A stretch of 7,457 bases of DNA from an uncultured Selenomonadaceae bacterium (GTDB lineage Bacteria; Bacillota; Negativicutes; Selenomonadales; Selenomonadaceae), in NCBI GenBank assembly GCA_958415865.1, contig CATYZV010000083.1, positions 1 to 7,457 on the forward strand. Reading direction: 5' to 3'. Each line of letters starts with the position of its first letter. The first letter of the stretch is position 1. Positions 1 to 7,383 of this stretch are shown here, in pieces. The notes beneath the pieces were generated by a model. It saw only the letters and a list, made by a program, of their open reading frames with translations. It was not told where the DNA came from and did not search any database. Made by a program: the position numbers and the translations under genes.

Positions 1-108
1 GTCTAATATACGGCGAGTATTACGGGACATAGGATAAACCTTATAGAGATTATCCAAATAATCCCTTTCATTAGCAAATTCTATACTTAGCTTTGTCCAA
101 TAATTCAT
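1..108 (-). CDS. Unidentified protein, N-terminal fragment (gene continues past left edge)
   Basis: An open frame of 36 codons starts at ATG 108-106 and is still open at base 1. The protein begins MNYWTKLSIEF and is rich in charged and aromatic residues, with no signal peptide or membrane segment in the visible part. A purine-rich ribosome binding site (AAGGAAAGG, about 113-121) lies at good distance upstream, which supports a genuine start. It begins 17 bases after the brnQ stop with no terminator between, so read-through from brnQ is likely. G+C is 35 of 108 bases (about 32%), clearly lower than the upstream genes, and codons such as AAT, TAT, AGG, ATA and TTA are frequent. That suggests a different origin, possibly acquired DNA. 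I do not recognise the family from 36 residues and assign no function. Confidence 0.6.
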   Translation of the reverse strand, partial: MNYWTKLSIEFANERDYLDNLYKVYPMSRNTRRILD

Positions 109-125
109 AATGCCTTTCCTTATAA

Positions 126-1475
126 TCATTGTTTAACTTTACCAAACAAAGTAATAGCTATGCCGAGAACAATTCCGACTACAGCCGGTACTGTCCAGCC
201 CATGCCGATGTCAAACAGCGGCAATGTGCTTTGGTACAGCTGAAGCAGCGATGATACAAAGCTGCTTTCTTTCAATCCTGCGGGCAGGGCGTTTAGCATA
301 TCGCCTAGGGCAGCGAGCATAGTGAATACCGTAGCTGAGATGTAAAGTGCGCGGCTCTGTCCTATAACCGCACTGATGAAGGTCAGCAGTATCAAGGTGA
401 TGGCGAGCGGATAGAGCAGCATAAGTATGGGAATAGCCAGATAGATGATGCTCGTCAAGCCGACGTTGCTGATGAGGAAGGATACCAATGTGATCAAATA
501 GACGTATTTTTTATAGCTCAGGCTGCTAGGATACATCTCGTTAAATGTCGTGGAGCAGGCGGTGATAAGTCCGATGGCTGTCTTGAGGCAGGCGAGTGTT
601 ACGGTGATGGCTAGGATGATGTGCCCGAATGAGCCGAAGTAGTATTCTGATATCTGGGCGAGGGCGATGCCGCCGTTGGCGGATAGCTCAAATTTGCCGA
701 GGCTGGCCGCGCCGAGGTACGACAGGAATGTGTAGATAATTCCCATGAGTATTACAACTACTACGCCTGCTTTCAAGGTGCCGACGGCTATGTCAGACGG
801 TTTTTGCAGTCCGAGGCCGCGCAGTGCCTGAATGACGATTACGCCGAAGGCGAGCGAGGCGAGTGCATCCATCGTATTGTAGCCTTCTGTCAGTCCTTTA
901 GAAAAGGCATCACCGGCATAGCTGTCCTGCACCGGCATAGACGATGAATCGCCCATCGGGCTGATGACGGCTGTGATAAGCAGTACAGCGAGGAAGACTA
1001 AAAACAGCGGATTTAAAAATTTGCCTATCCAGGTGAGAATTTTGCCGGGGCGCAGGGAAAACAGCAGGGCGATGATGTAAAAGACTGCTGTAAATACAGC
1101 CAGTGCAATCGTCTGCGCTGACGGATCTAGCTGTCCGGCAAGCCCTATTTCAAACGATACGGCTCCGGTGCGCGGCAGTGCGAAAAGAGGACCGATGGTC
1201 AGGTATAGCAGCACGGTCATGAAATGCGCGTACGGTACGCTTACGCGCCCGGCAAGCTCAAATAAGCCGCTGCAGCGCGATATGCCCATGGCTATGACAC
1301 CGAGAAACGGCAGGCCGATGGCAGTCAGCATAAAGCCGATATTGGCACCGAAGATGCTGCTGCCTGCTTCTTGTCCCATGTGCACGGGGAAGATCAGGTT
1401 GCCCGCACCGAAGAACATGCCGAACAGCATTGAACCTACGAGCACGCATTCTGATAGGGAGAGAGTGTATTTCAT
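126..1475 (-). CDS. brnQ: Branched-chain amino acid:cation symporter, BrnQ/LIVCS family
   Basis: This 449-residue inner-membrane carrier imports leucine, isoleucine and valine, coupled to Na+ (or H+), as known for the LIVCS family. The length is typical. Near the N terminus, residues 17-30 (LFGMFFGAGNLIFP) form the family hallmark, an unwound first helix expected to line the substrate and cation site. A second conserved block, GYNTMDALASLAFG, lies at about 198-211. Long hydrophobic stretches at about 42-65, 83-100, 120-140, 152-172, 232-256, 284-308, 322-343, 345-371, 374-392 and 427-446, with the first and a mid-protein segment, fit the usual 12 helices. The start is ATG 1475-1473, with AAAGGA (1488-1493) upstream at a rather long 12-base spacing. 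The stop is TGA at 126-128. It follows polC by 33 bases with no terminator, so it is probably co-transcribed. Exact substrate preference cannot be read from sequence. Confidence 0.95.
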   Translation of the reverse strand: MKYTLSLSECVLVGSMLFGMFFGAGNLIFPVHMGQEAGSSIFGANIGFMLTAIGLPFLGVIAMGISRCSGLFELAGRVSVPYAHFMTVLLYLTIGPLFALPRTGAVSFEIGLAGQLDPSAQTIALAVFTAVFYIIALLFSLRPGKILTWIGKFLNPLFLVFLAVLLITAVISPMGDSSSMPVQDSYAGDAFSKGLTEGYNTMDALASLAFGVIVIQALRGLGLQKPSDIAVGTLKAGVVVVILMGIIYTFLSYLGAASLGKFELSANGGIALAQISEYYFGSFGHIILAITVTLACLKTAIGLITACSTTFNEMYPSSLSYKKYVYLITLVSFLISNVGLTSIIYLAIPILMLLYPLAITLILLTFISAVIGQSRALYISATVFTMLAALGDMLNALPAGLKESSFVSSLLQLYQSTLPLFDIGMGWTVPAVVGIVLGIAITLFGKVKQ

Positions 1476-1508
1476 AATATTGCAGTTTCCTTTTATTTAA
1501 TTGATTTG

Positions 1509-4500
1509 TCAGCTGAACAGAGCTATCTGATCGCTTTCCTGCATACCGTCGAGACAGCCGTGATGACGCAGGCTTTCAAGAATGGGAGTTGCAAGCCCGG
1601 CGCGTTTTTTGAGGTCATCGACGGAGGTGAATTCGCCTTCCTTGCGGGCTTCGACAATGCTGTTAGCGGCGGCAGGGCTGATGCCCGTCAAAGCAGTGAA
1701 CGGCGGCAGCAGGGATTTCTCATGCAGAATGAAAGTGGTCGCATTCGATTTGTAGAGATCCACTTTTTCCACGAAATAGCCGCGCAGGTACATTTCCCAA
1801 GCCAGCTCCAGTACGACTTGGAATCCCTTGTCCTTGACCGAAAGGCTCTTCTGCTTTTCCATGCGGGCTAGTTCATCGAGCTGCTCGCGCACTGCTTTTT
1901 TGCCGCTTGCTATTATATCAGCATCAAATTCAGCGGCGCGGATCGAGAAATACGCTGCGTAAAAGGCGAGCGGATAATGCACTTTGCAAAAGGCGATGCG
2001 GTACGCCATCATAACGTATGCCGTAGCGTGAGCACGCGGGAACAGGTATTTTATCTTGAGGCACGAGTCGATGTACCACTGCGGTATGCCGCCGTCCTTC
2101 ATCGTCTTGATATCGTCTTCGCTGAGTCCTTTGCCCTTGCGGACTTTTTCCATCGTCTTGAATGAGAACAGCGGATCAAGCCCGCTGTGGATCAAGTGCA
2201 TCATTATATCGTCGCGGCAGGAGATAGCATCGGATACGGTACAGGTGCCGCTCGTGATGAGGTCTTGGGCGTTGTCGAGCCAAACGTTCGTGCCGTGAGA
2301 GAATCCACTGATGCGCACGAGGTCGCTGAACTTCTTGGGCTTCGTATCGTCGAGCATCTGGCGCGTGAACGGCGTGCGAAATTCCGGGATGCCGAACGTG
2401 CCGGAGGTCGCGCCGAGTTCTTCAGGCGTAACGCCGAGTGCCTTTGTAGATGAAAACAGGCTCATCGTCGCCGGGTCGTCAAAGGGAATGCTGCGCGGGT
2501 CGCGGTGCGTGATATTTTCCAGCATCTTGATGACGGTCGGGTCATCGTGGCCGAGTATATCGAGCTTTACAAGACGGCTGCTGATGGAATGGTAATCGAA
2601 ATGCGTCGTTATCGTCGTCGTGTCCTTATCGTCGGCAGGGTGCTGAATCGGCGTGAAATGGTGCACGTCCATATTGCGCGGTATTACCATGATGCCGCCG
2701 GGATGCTGGCCGGTCGTGCGCTTTACGCCGGTACAGCCGTTGACGAGGCTGCCAATGTAGGCATCGCGCTTTTTAATGCCCTGTTCTTCAAAGTATTTCT
2801 TCACATAGCCGTAAGCAGTCTTGTCGGCAACTGTAGCGATGGTTCCGGCGCGGTAAACATTGTCCTTGCCGAACAATTCTTCCGTGTACTTATGTGCTAC
2901 CGGCTGGTAATCTCCGGAGAAATTGAGGTCGATATCGGGGACTTTATCGCCGTCAAAGCCCATGAATACGGCAAACGGAATATCGTGCCCGTCTTTTATC
3001 ATAGGCGTGCCACAGTACGGGCAGTCTTTGTCCGGCATATCAAAGCCGCAGCCGTAAGTGCCGTCTTCGACAAACTCGCTATGCTGGCAATGCGGGCACC
3101 GCCAGTGCGGAGGCAGAGGATTTACTTCGGTGATGCTCGTCATCGTAGCCACAAAGGACGAGCCGACAGAGCCTCGCGAGCCTACGAGATAGCCGTCTGT
3201 AAGCGATTTTTTAACGAGCTTGTGGGCGATCAGATAGAGCACGGCAAAGCCGTGGCCTATTATGGAGGTCAGCTCCAGTTCCAAGCGGTCTTTTACGACT
3301 TTGGGCAGATTCTTGCCGTAGAGTTCGCGTGCTCTGGCATACGCCATATCGTGAATTGCTTCATCAGCTCCGGGTATCATCGGAGAGTAAAGTTCATCAG
3401 GGATAGGCTTGAAGACTTCTACCATGTCGGCGACGTGGCGCGGATTGGTAACGACGGCTTCATACGCTGCTTCTTCGCCGAGGTAGGTGAATTCCTTTAG
3501 CATTTCCTCCGTCGTGCGCAGAAATAAAGGAGGCTGCTTGTTGTAATCGGTGAAGCCTCTGCCTTTTTGCAATATTGCGCGGTAAATGCTGTCGCTGGCG
3601 TTTAGAAAATGCACGTCGCAGGTGGCTATCAGCATCTTGCCCAGTTTTTTGGCAAGCTCTGCTACTTTTAAATTTATTTTTATCAGATCATCATCGGATT
3701 TTATATCGGGGAAAGCATCGCTTCTGACGAGGAATTCATTGTTGCCGATGGGCTGGATTTCCAGATAATCGTAGAATGAGGCGATCTCCAGCAGTTTTTC
3801 ATCCGGTTCACCCGCCACGATAGCGCGGATCAGCTCACCTGCTTCACATGCCGAGCCGATGATTATGCCTTCGCGGTATTCAGCAATAATCTTCTTGGGC
3901 AGGCTGGGGCGCGGATGGTGTCCGTGGTGCATATACTTGAGATGCGACAGTGAAATCAGCCTGTAGATATTGCGCAGGCCGATGGTGTTCTTCGCCAGCA
4001 GAATTATGTGATTGGCGCGCTTTTGATGGCAGTCATCGCCGGTCAGATAGCCTTCCACTCCGTATATTATTTTAATGTCGAGCTTCTTGTCATGGACTGT
4101 CTTCATAGCTTCGGGGAACGACTGCACCACGCCGTGGTCAGTGATGGCGATAGCAGGCCAGCCCCAGCGCGCTGCCGTGCAGATTAAGTCCTTTGCCGAC
4201 ACTACGGCATCGAGCACGCTCATATGCGTATGGGCATGCAGCTCAACGCGCTTTTCGGCAGCGCGGTCCTCGCGCTTGGGCAGCTCAGACGGGCTGATGG
4301 CATTGGGCATCATGACGTAATCATTTAAGTAAGAATCGAATCGTATCGCACCTTTGACCTTGATGATATCAGCTTTTTTCAGTGCACTTGAAACCGTCTC
4401 AAATTCCTCTTTATCCTTTATGAAGACCTTGCACGATATGCCGTCGCTCTTGTCAGCGAGGTCGAAGGTCAATAGATTCGTGCCGGTGTTGAATTCACGG

Positions 4501-5321
4501 CTGTTGATATTGAAGACTCTGCCTAAAAGAACAGTGCTGCGCATTTCGCCGTCGAGCTTTGAAATTTCAATAGCAGCTTCCGGTATGGAATCAGTCATTA
4601 GCTTGCGTTCACTACGGCGGCGGAATTTGCCCGATTCCCCGGAATTAACCGTATACGAGCCGCTGTTATCAGAAGTCCTATGAGCTGCACCGCCCGCATG
4701 CGATATAGTCTGCTGCTGAAGGCGGCGCAAAAAAGCCTGCCGGCTTGATTCATCGAGCAGATCCGCCTCAGGCTGCACCGGAGCAGGCTCAGCTGCCGCA
4801 GCAGCAATAGCCGTATTGACACGGCAGACAACGCGGCAGGGACAGTGCACCATCGACTGCACCGCCCGGCTGACCGTTTCTTCGACATTGTGCGAGCGCA
4901 GTATATCTTCTACATGAGCATCAGAAAATTCAATAGTTATGCAGCGGCCGTCGACACTGTGCCTTGCCTGAAGCAGTATGTTCTGGATTTCAGGATTGCC
5001 GTTGACGGCATTTTGCACTATATACGCCCAGTGGCGTTCTACTTCCTGCGGCAGGTCGATGACATCCTGATAGAAGATGACGCTCTTTATATTGCACCGC
5101 TGTGCGATATATCCCGAGGCACGTTCTAGTAGTTCTTCAGCTATGCCGTCGTACGTCTGCAAGAGAATTTCCCAGGAATTATTCTGCACGTCGATTTCCA
5201 CGTGCTTGATGGCAGCTTCCTGCAGGGCACGCTGTTCGTCCGGAGACCCCGGCAGGGAGCGCAGTATCTGGCGGAATCTTTCACCGCCGTTTTGCGGAAA
5301 GATGATGTATTTTTGCGGCAT
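1509..5321 (-). CDS. polC: DNA polymerase III alpha subunit, PolC type, lacking the DEDD exonuclease domain
   Basis: This is a replicative polymerase of 1270 residues; canonical PolC is about 1430-1460. Domains in order: N-terminal domain (about 1-165); an Ala/Pro/Glu-rich linker (about 170-245); OB fold (about 260-345); PHP domain (about 356-575) with H362, H364, D395/H396, E423, H438, C492, D569 and H571 visible as likely metal ligands; a zinc-binding motif C742-x2-C745...C767-x2-C770 with an extra Cys at 758; palm catalytic D796 and D798 in VPDIDLNFSG, and D921 in KLDILGHDDPT; fingers with GFSHGTNVWLDNAQ (about 1006-1019) and FPRAHATAYVMMAYRIA (about 1094-1110); a helix-hairpin-helix near 1205-1245; and a C-terminal beta-clamp peptide QIALF (1265-1269). 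The exonuclease that canonical PolC carries within PHP is missing: the chain runs from GVEG (421-424) to NHIILLAKN (437-445) across about 13 residues, and no DxET motif occurs anywhere. The size deficit of about 170 residues matches that domain. The frame is unbroken, so this is not a frameshift product. ATG 5321-5319 has AGAGG (5330-5334) 8 bases upstream, within the 19-base gap after cobC. Confidence 0.97.
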   Translation of the reverse strand: MPQKYIIFPQNGGERFRQILRSLPGSPDEQRALQEAAIKHVEIDVQNNSWEILLQTYDGIAEELLERASGYIAQRCNIKSVIFYQDVIDLPQEVERHWAYIVQNAVNGNPEIQNILLQARHSVDGRCITIEFSDAHVEDILRSHNVEETVSRAVQSMVHCPCRVVCRVNTAIAAAAAEPAPVQPEADLLDESSRQAFLRRLQQQTISHAGGAAHRTSDNSGSYTVNSGESGKFRRRSERKLMTDSIPEAAIEISKLDGEMRSTVLLGRVFNINSREFNTGTNLLTFDLADKSDGISCKVFIKDKEEFETVSSALKKADIIKVKGAIRFDSYLNDYVMMPNAISPSELPKREDRAAEKRVELHAHTHMSVLDAVVSAKDLICTAARWGWPAIAITDHGVVQSFPEAMKTVHDKKLDIKIIYGVEGYLTGDDCHQKRANHIILLAKNTIGLRNIYRLISLSHLKYMHHGHHPRPSLPKKIIAEYREGIIIGSACEAGELIRAIVAGEPDEKLLEIASFYDYLEIQPIGNNEFLVRSDAFPDIKSDDDLIKINLKVAELAKKLGKMLIATCDVHFLNASDSIYRAILQKGRGFTDYNKQPPLFLRTTEEMLKEFTYLGEEAAYEAVVTNPRHVADMVEVFKPIPDELYSPMIPGADEAIHDMAYARARELYGKNLPKVVKDRLELELTSIIGHGFAVLYLIAHKLVKKSLTDGYLVGSRGSVGSSFVATMTSITEVNPLPPHWRCPHCQHSEFVEDGTYGCGFDMPDKDCPYCGTPMIKDGHDIPFAVFMGFDGDKVPDIDLNFSGDYQPVAHKYTEELFGKDNVYRAGTIATVADKTAYGYVKKYFEEQGIKKRDAYIGSLVNGCTGVKRTTGQHPGGIMVIPRNMDVHHFTPIQHPADDKDTTTITTHFDYHSISSRLVKLDILGHDDPTVIKMLENITHRDPRSIPFDDPATMSLFSSTKALGVTPEELGATSGTFGIPEFRTPFTRQMLDDTKPKKFSDLVRISGFSHGTNVWLDNAQDLITSGTCTVSDAISCRDDIMMHLIHSGLDPLFSFKTMEKVRKGKGLSEDDIKTMKDGGIPQWYIDSCLKIKYLFPRAHATAYVMMAYRIAFCKVHYPLAFYAAYFSIRAAEFDADIIASGKKAVREQLDELARMEKQKSLSVKDKGFQVVLELAWEMYLRGYFVEKVDLYKSNATTFILHEKSLLPPFTALTGISPAAANSIVEARKEGEFTSVDDLKKRAGLATPILESLRHHGCLDGMQESDQIALFS

Positions 5322-5340
5322 GATATTAACCTCTATGCAA

Positions 5341-5982
5341 TCAAGACAGCCGTCCCAGCTTCGGAGGCTGAGTAATGCTCAGATGCGCTGTACCGTTGAT
5401 CTGTTCCACAGTGAATTTTCCCTTTTCGTAGCAGGCGAGAATATTCACTGCCGTATTGTCTTGGCGCAGCGTCCACATCCAGCGCAGCGGCATGTGCAGC
5501 ACGTGTGCCAGCAGAGTGCGCAGTATGCCGCCATGTGCCGTTATTGCTATGACTTTGCCGTCATTGGCATCTATTATCTCATCCATAGCTTCAAGGCCGC
5601 GCTGCTGTACCTGCAAAAACGATTCACCCTCAGGCATAGTGCCGAGATCCGGTCTGTCAAACATCTGTTCTATCTGCTGCGGCCATTTTGCATGAATCTG
5701 ATCGTACGTCAGCCCTTCCCAAAGCCCAAAGCTGATTTCACGCAGGCGCGGTTCAGCGTAGATGGGTACATTGAATTTTTCAGCGATTAATTCGCCCGTC
5801 TTATAAGCGCGCTGAAGGCTGCTGCTGTAAACAGCATCCACATGGTCCAGCGGAAAATTGTCCGCCAGTTTCTGCGCCTGTTCAATGCCCTCCGGGGATA
5901 ATTCTATATCAGACTGGCCCTGAAAACGGCCGGCAGTATTCCATACGGTTCTGCCGTGGCGGATTAAAAGCAATTTAATCAA
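5341..5982 (-). CDS. cobC: Alpha-ribazole phosphatase, histidine phosphatase superfamily
   Basis: CobC removes the 5'-phosphate from alpha-ribazole phosphate or from adenosylcobalamin phosphate at the end of nucleotide-loop assembly, in the cytoplasm. From the TTG start at 5982-5980 it is 213 residues, normal for the family. The phosphoglycerate-mutase fold signatures are complete: RHG at 8-10 (H9 is the phospho-accepting histidine), R58 in SLQRA, E82 in REISFGLWEG, and H150 in TAHGG. The start is set by a very strong AGGAGGT (5989-5995) six bases upstream of TTG. A longer frame opens at TTG 6006, but it has no ribosome binding site and would translate through this Shine-Dalgarno. The superfamily is broad and motifs alone do not separate CobC from other small-molecule phosphatases. 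The assignment rests on the position directly after cobU and cobS. It is 37 bases after the cobS stop. Confidence 0.88.
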   Translation of the reverse strand: MIKLLLIRHGRTVWNTAGRFQGQSDIELSPEGIEQAQKLADNFPLDHVDAVYSSSLQRAYKTGELIAEKFNVPIYAEPRLREISFGLWEGLTYDQIHAKWPQQIEQMFDRPDLGTMPEGESFLQVQQRGLEAMDEIIDANDGKVIAITAHGGILRTLLAHVLHMPLRWMWTLRQDNTAVNILACYEKGKFTVEQINGTAHLSITQPPKLGRLS

Positions 5983-5988
5983 AATAGT

Positions 5989-5995
5989 ACCTCCT
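5989..5995 (-). promoter_or_regulatory. Ribosome binding site deciding the cobC start
   Basis: AGGAGGT on the minus strand, a near-perfect match to the 16S rRNA tail, lies six bases before TTG 5982-5980. It falls inside the longer in-frame reading that begins at 6006, so the shorter start is preferred. Confidence 0.85.
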
Positions 5996-6019
5996 GTATA
6001 TTGCAATTCAAGTGATCAT

Positions 6020-6796
6020 TTATAATAGAAATGCCGACAAAGCGGCAAAAGCGAACAGTGTCATAAATTCGCCCAGCTCGCAGGTCGCACCGTAAACATC
6101 GCCGGTAAGCCCGCCTATCAGCCGCTCTACATAGCTGTCAAAAGCGTACATGACAAGGCAAGAAAAAGCCAGCGCACCGAGCGCGCTCAGGCCGCCGAGC
6201 AGACACAATAAAAAGGTAAAAGCCGACGGAAATATCAGCGACTTTTTAGAAGAGTATTCATGAAAAGCTTTTCCCAAGCCCTGAGGCCGCGCATACGGGA
6301 ATAATACGACTGCATACGCCATACAGAGCCGCGGTATCACCGGCAGCAGCAGTAGAGCTGTCATCGCGAGCGCGGGCGGTGCACTGCTCAGGCTCGCGAA
6401 CATGCTGAACTTGCCGAGCAGCAGCAGTATGAGGCTCGTCGTGCCGTGCGCTCCTACGTGGCTGTCCTTCATTATCTCCAGAACGCGCTCCCGCTTTCTG
6501 CCGGACAGTATGCCGTCCATCGTGTCGGTGAAGCCGTCGCAGTGCAGTGCACCTGTCAAGTAGATATTGAGTGCCAGCAGCACAAAGCCTATGAAGTACG
6601 GTGGCAGCTCAATGCCGCGCTGCGGCAGAGCCCAAAATACGATATAGCCTGCTGCCAGATAGAAAATACCCAGCACAGCTCCGATCAGCGGAAAGAATTT
6701 GACGCTGCCGCCGCAGGCACGCTCCGACCAGTCGACATCGCTCTTTACGGTCAGCCGCGTCAAAAACTGCAGCCCTAAGAGAAAATCATTTAGCAA
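6020..6796 (-). CDS. cobS: Adenosylcobinamide-GDP ribazoletransferase (cobalamin synthase)
   Basis: This integral membrane enzyme joins adenosylcobinamide-GDP to alpha-ribazole (or its 5'-phosphate), releasing GMP and giving the complete cobamide (or its phosphate). At 258 residues it has normal length. It opens with the family's typical LLGLQFLTRL (6-15). The conserved acidic metal and substrate block follows at about 82-118: GALHCDGFTDTMDG with H85, D87, D91 and D94, then IMKDSHVGAHG with D111. The C-terminal signature GGLTGDVYGATCELGE (about 228-243) carries D233, E240 and E243. Hydrophobic segments at about 34-57, 66-83, 120-135, 141-167, 187-220 and 242-258 fit a multi-pass protein. The start codon is TTG 6796-6794, with GGGAGGT (6805-6811) eight bases upstream, and the stop is TAA. 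It begins 21 bases after the cobU stop. Confidence 0.96.
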   Translation of the reverse strand: MLNDFLLGLQFLTRLTVKSDVDWSERACGGSVKFFPLIGAVLGIFYLAAGYIVFWALPQRGIELPPYFIGFVLLALNIYLTGALHCDGFTDTMDGILSGRKRERVLEIMKDSHVGAHGTTSLILLLLGKFSMFASLSSAPPALAMTALLLLPVIPRLCMAYAVVLFPYARPQGLGKAFHEYSSKKSLIFPSAFTFLLCLLGGLSALGALAFSCLVMYAFDSYVERLIGGLTGDVYGATCELGEFMTLFAFAALSAFLL

Positions 6797-6804
6797 AGAA
6801 ATAT

Positions 6805-6811
6805 ACCTCCC
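6805..6811 (-). promoter_or_regulatory. Ribosome binding site for the TTG start of cobS
   Basis: GGGAGGT on the minus strand, eight bases before TTG 6796-6794. It supports the non-ATG start, and the protein begins exactly where CobS family members normally do. Confidence 0.8.
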
Positions 6812-6817
6812 GTACCC

Positions 6818-7366
6818 TCATTTTATTTTCAGCGGAATGCCTGCCACGGCAAAGTAAACCTCTGCCGCCCGCGCCGCCATGTATTGATTGGCAATGCCTG
6901 CAAGATCGCGGTAGCATCGCGCCAGAGCATTTTCCGGCACAATGCCCGCGCCGACTTCATTCGTTACGAATACAGCCGTCTTGCCGCTGCCGGCATCATG
7001 CACGGCATCGGCGAGCTGCTGCATCATCGAGCGCACATGCGCTGTCAGCTCATCCATGGGCTTGTCCTGCGCAGCATCGCTGCACAGATAATTGCTCAGA
7101 TACAGTGTTATGCAGTCAAACAGCACCGTATCATGCTCAGCAAATGCCGCGGCAAGTGCCTCGTGTGCCTCAAACGGTGCCTCAAGCGTCTGCCAAGCCG
7201 CCGGGCGGCGCGAGCGGTGCAGTTTTACGCGGTAGGCCATTTCATCATCATATATCTGCGAAGTAGCGATGTAGGCAATGCTGCTGCCGCATTTACTGAC
7301 GTACTCTTCAGCAAAAGAGCTCTTGCCCGAACGCGCTCCGCCGGTTACGAGTATTATCTTTCCCAA
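6818..7366 (-). CDS. cobU: Adenosylcobinamide kinase / adenosylcobinamide-phosphate guanylyltransferase
   Basis: This bifunctional cytoplasmic enzyme phosphorylates adenosylcobinamide and then transfers GMP to it, forming adenosylcobinamide-GDP for CobS. It is 182 residues, the usual length. The P-loop GGARSGKSS at 9-17 is diagnostic, followed by YIATSQIYDDEM (32-43). H50 in KLHRSRRPAAW corresponds to the histidine guanylylated in characterised CobU. VLFDCITLYLSNYL (81-94) is the Walker-B-like strand, and the C-terminal block VTNEVGAGIVPENALAR (from about 134), then YRDLAGIANQ and AGIPLKIK, is strongly family-typical. The start is TTG 7366-7364, with AAGGAG (7376-7381) nine bases upstream; no better-placed ATG or GTG precedes the P-loop. 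It is the first gene of the visible run, but the operon could begin further right outside the window. Confidence 0.97.
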   Translation of the reverse strand: MGKIILVTGGARSGKSSFAEEYVSKCGSSIAYIATSQIYDDEMAYRVKLHRSRRPAAWQTLEAPFEAHEALAAAFAEHDTVLFDCITLYLSNYLCSDAAQDKPMDELTAHVRSMMQQLADAVHDAGSGKTAVFVTNEVGAGIVPENALARCYRDLAGIANQYMAARAAEVYFAVAGIPLKIK

Positions 7367-7375
7367 AATATAAGA

Positions 7376-7381
7376 CTCCTT
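7376..7381 (-). promoter_or_regulatory. Ribosome binding site for the TTG start of cobU
   Basis: AAGGAG on the minus strand, nine bases before TTG 7366-7364. It lies two bases beyond the foot of a small stem-loop (7384-7401), so stem formation could affect access to it. Confidence 0.75.
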
Positions 7382-7383
7382 CT

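Noticed and set aside
1..108. Assigning the edge gene to a restriction-modification or other mobile family
   Set aside because: Low G+C and position are suggestive, but 36 residues contain no motif I can name with confidence.
2505..3500. A long open frame (331 codons) on the + strand opposite polC
   Set aside because: It lies entirely antisense to the conserved palm and zinc region of polC. It shows no recognisable motif, and its openness follows from codon bias on the other strand.
1509..5321. PolC as a broken gene or a DnaE-type polymerase
   Set aside because: The frame is continuous, and the N-terminal domain, OB fold before PHP, zinc motif before PDIDLNFSG and C-terminal QIALF peptide are all in PolC order. 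It is a PolC lacking one inserted domain.
5077..5790. A 237-codon + strand open frame spanning the polC/cobC junction
   Set aside because: It overlaps two well-supported genes and has a Cys/Ser/Arg-rich shadow-like composition with no family resemblance.
5983..6006. Longer cobC starting at TTG 6006
   Set aside because: The eight extra residues would be encoded by the Shine-Dalgarno region itself, and no ribosome binding site precedes 6006. The family's conserved start aligns with TTG 5982.
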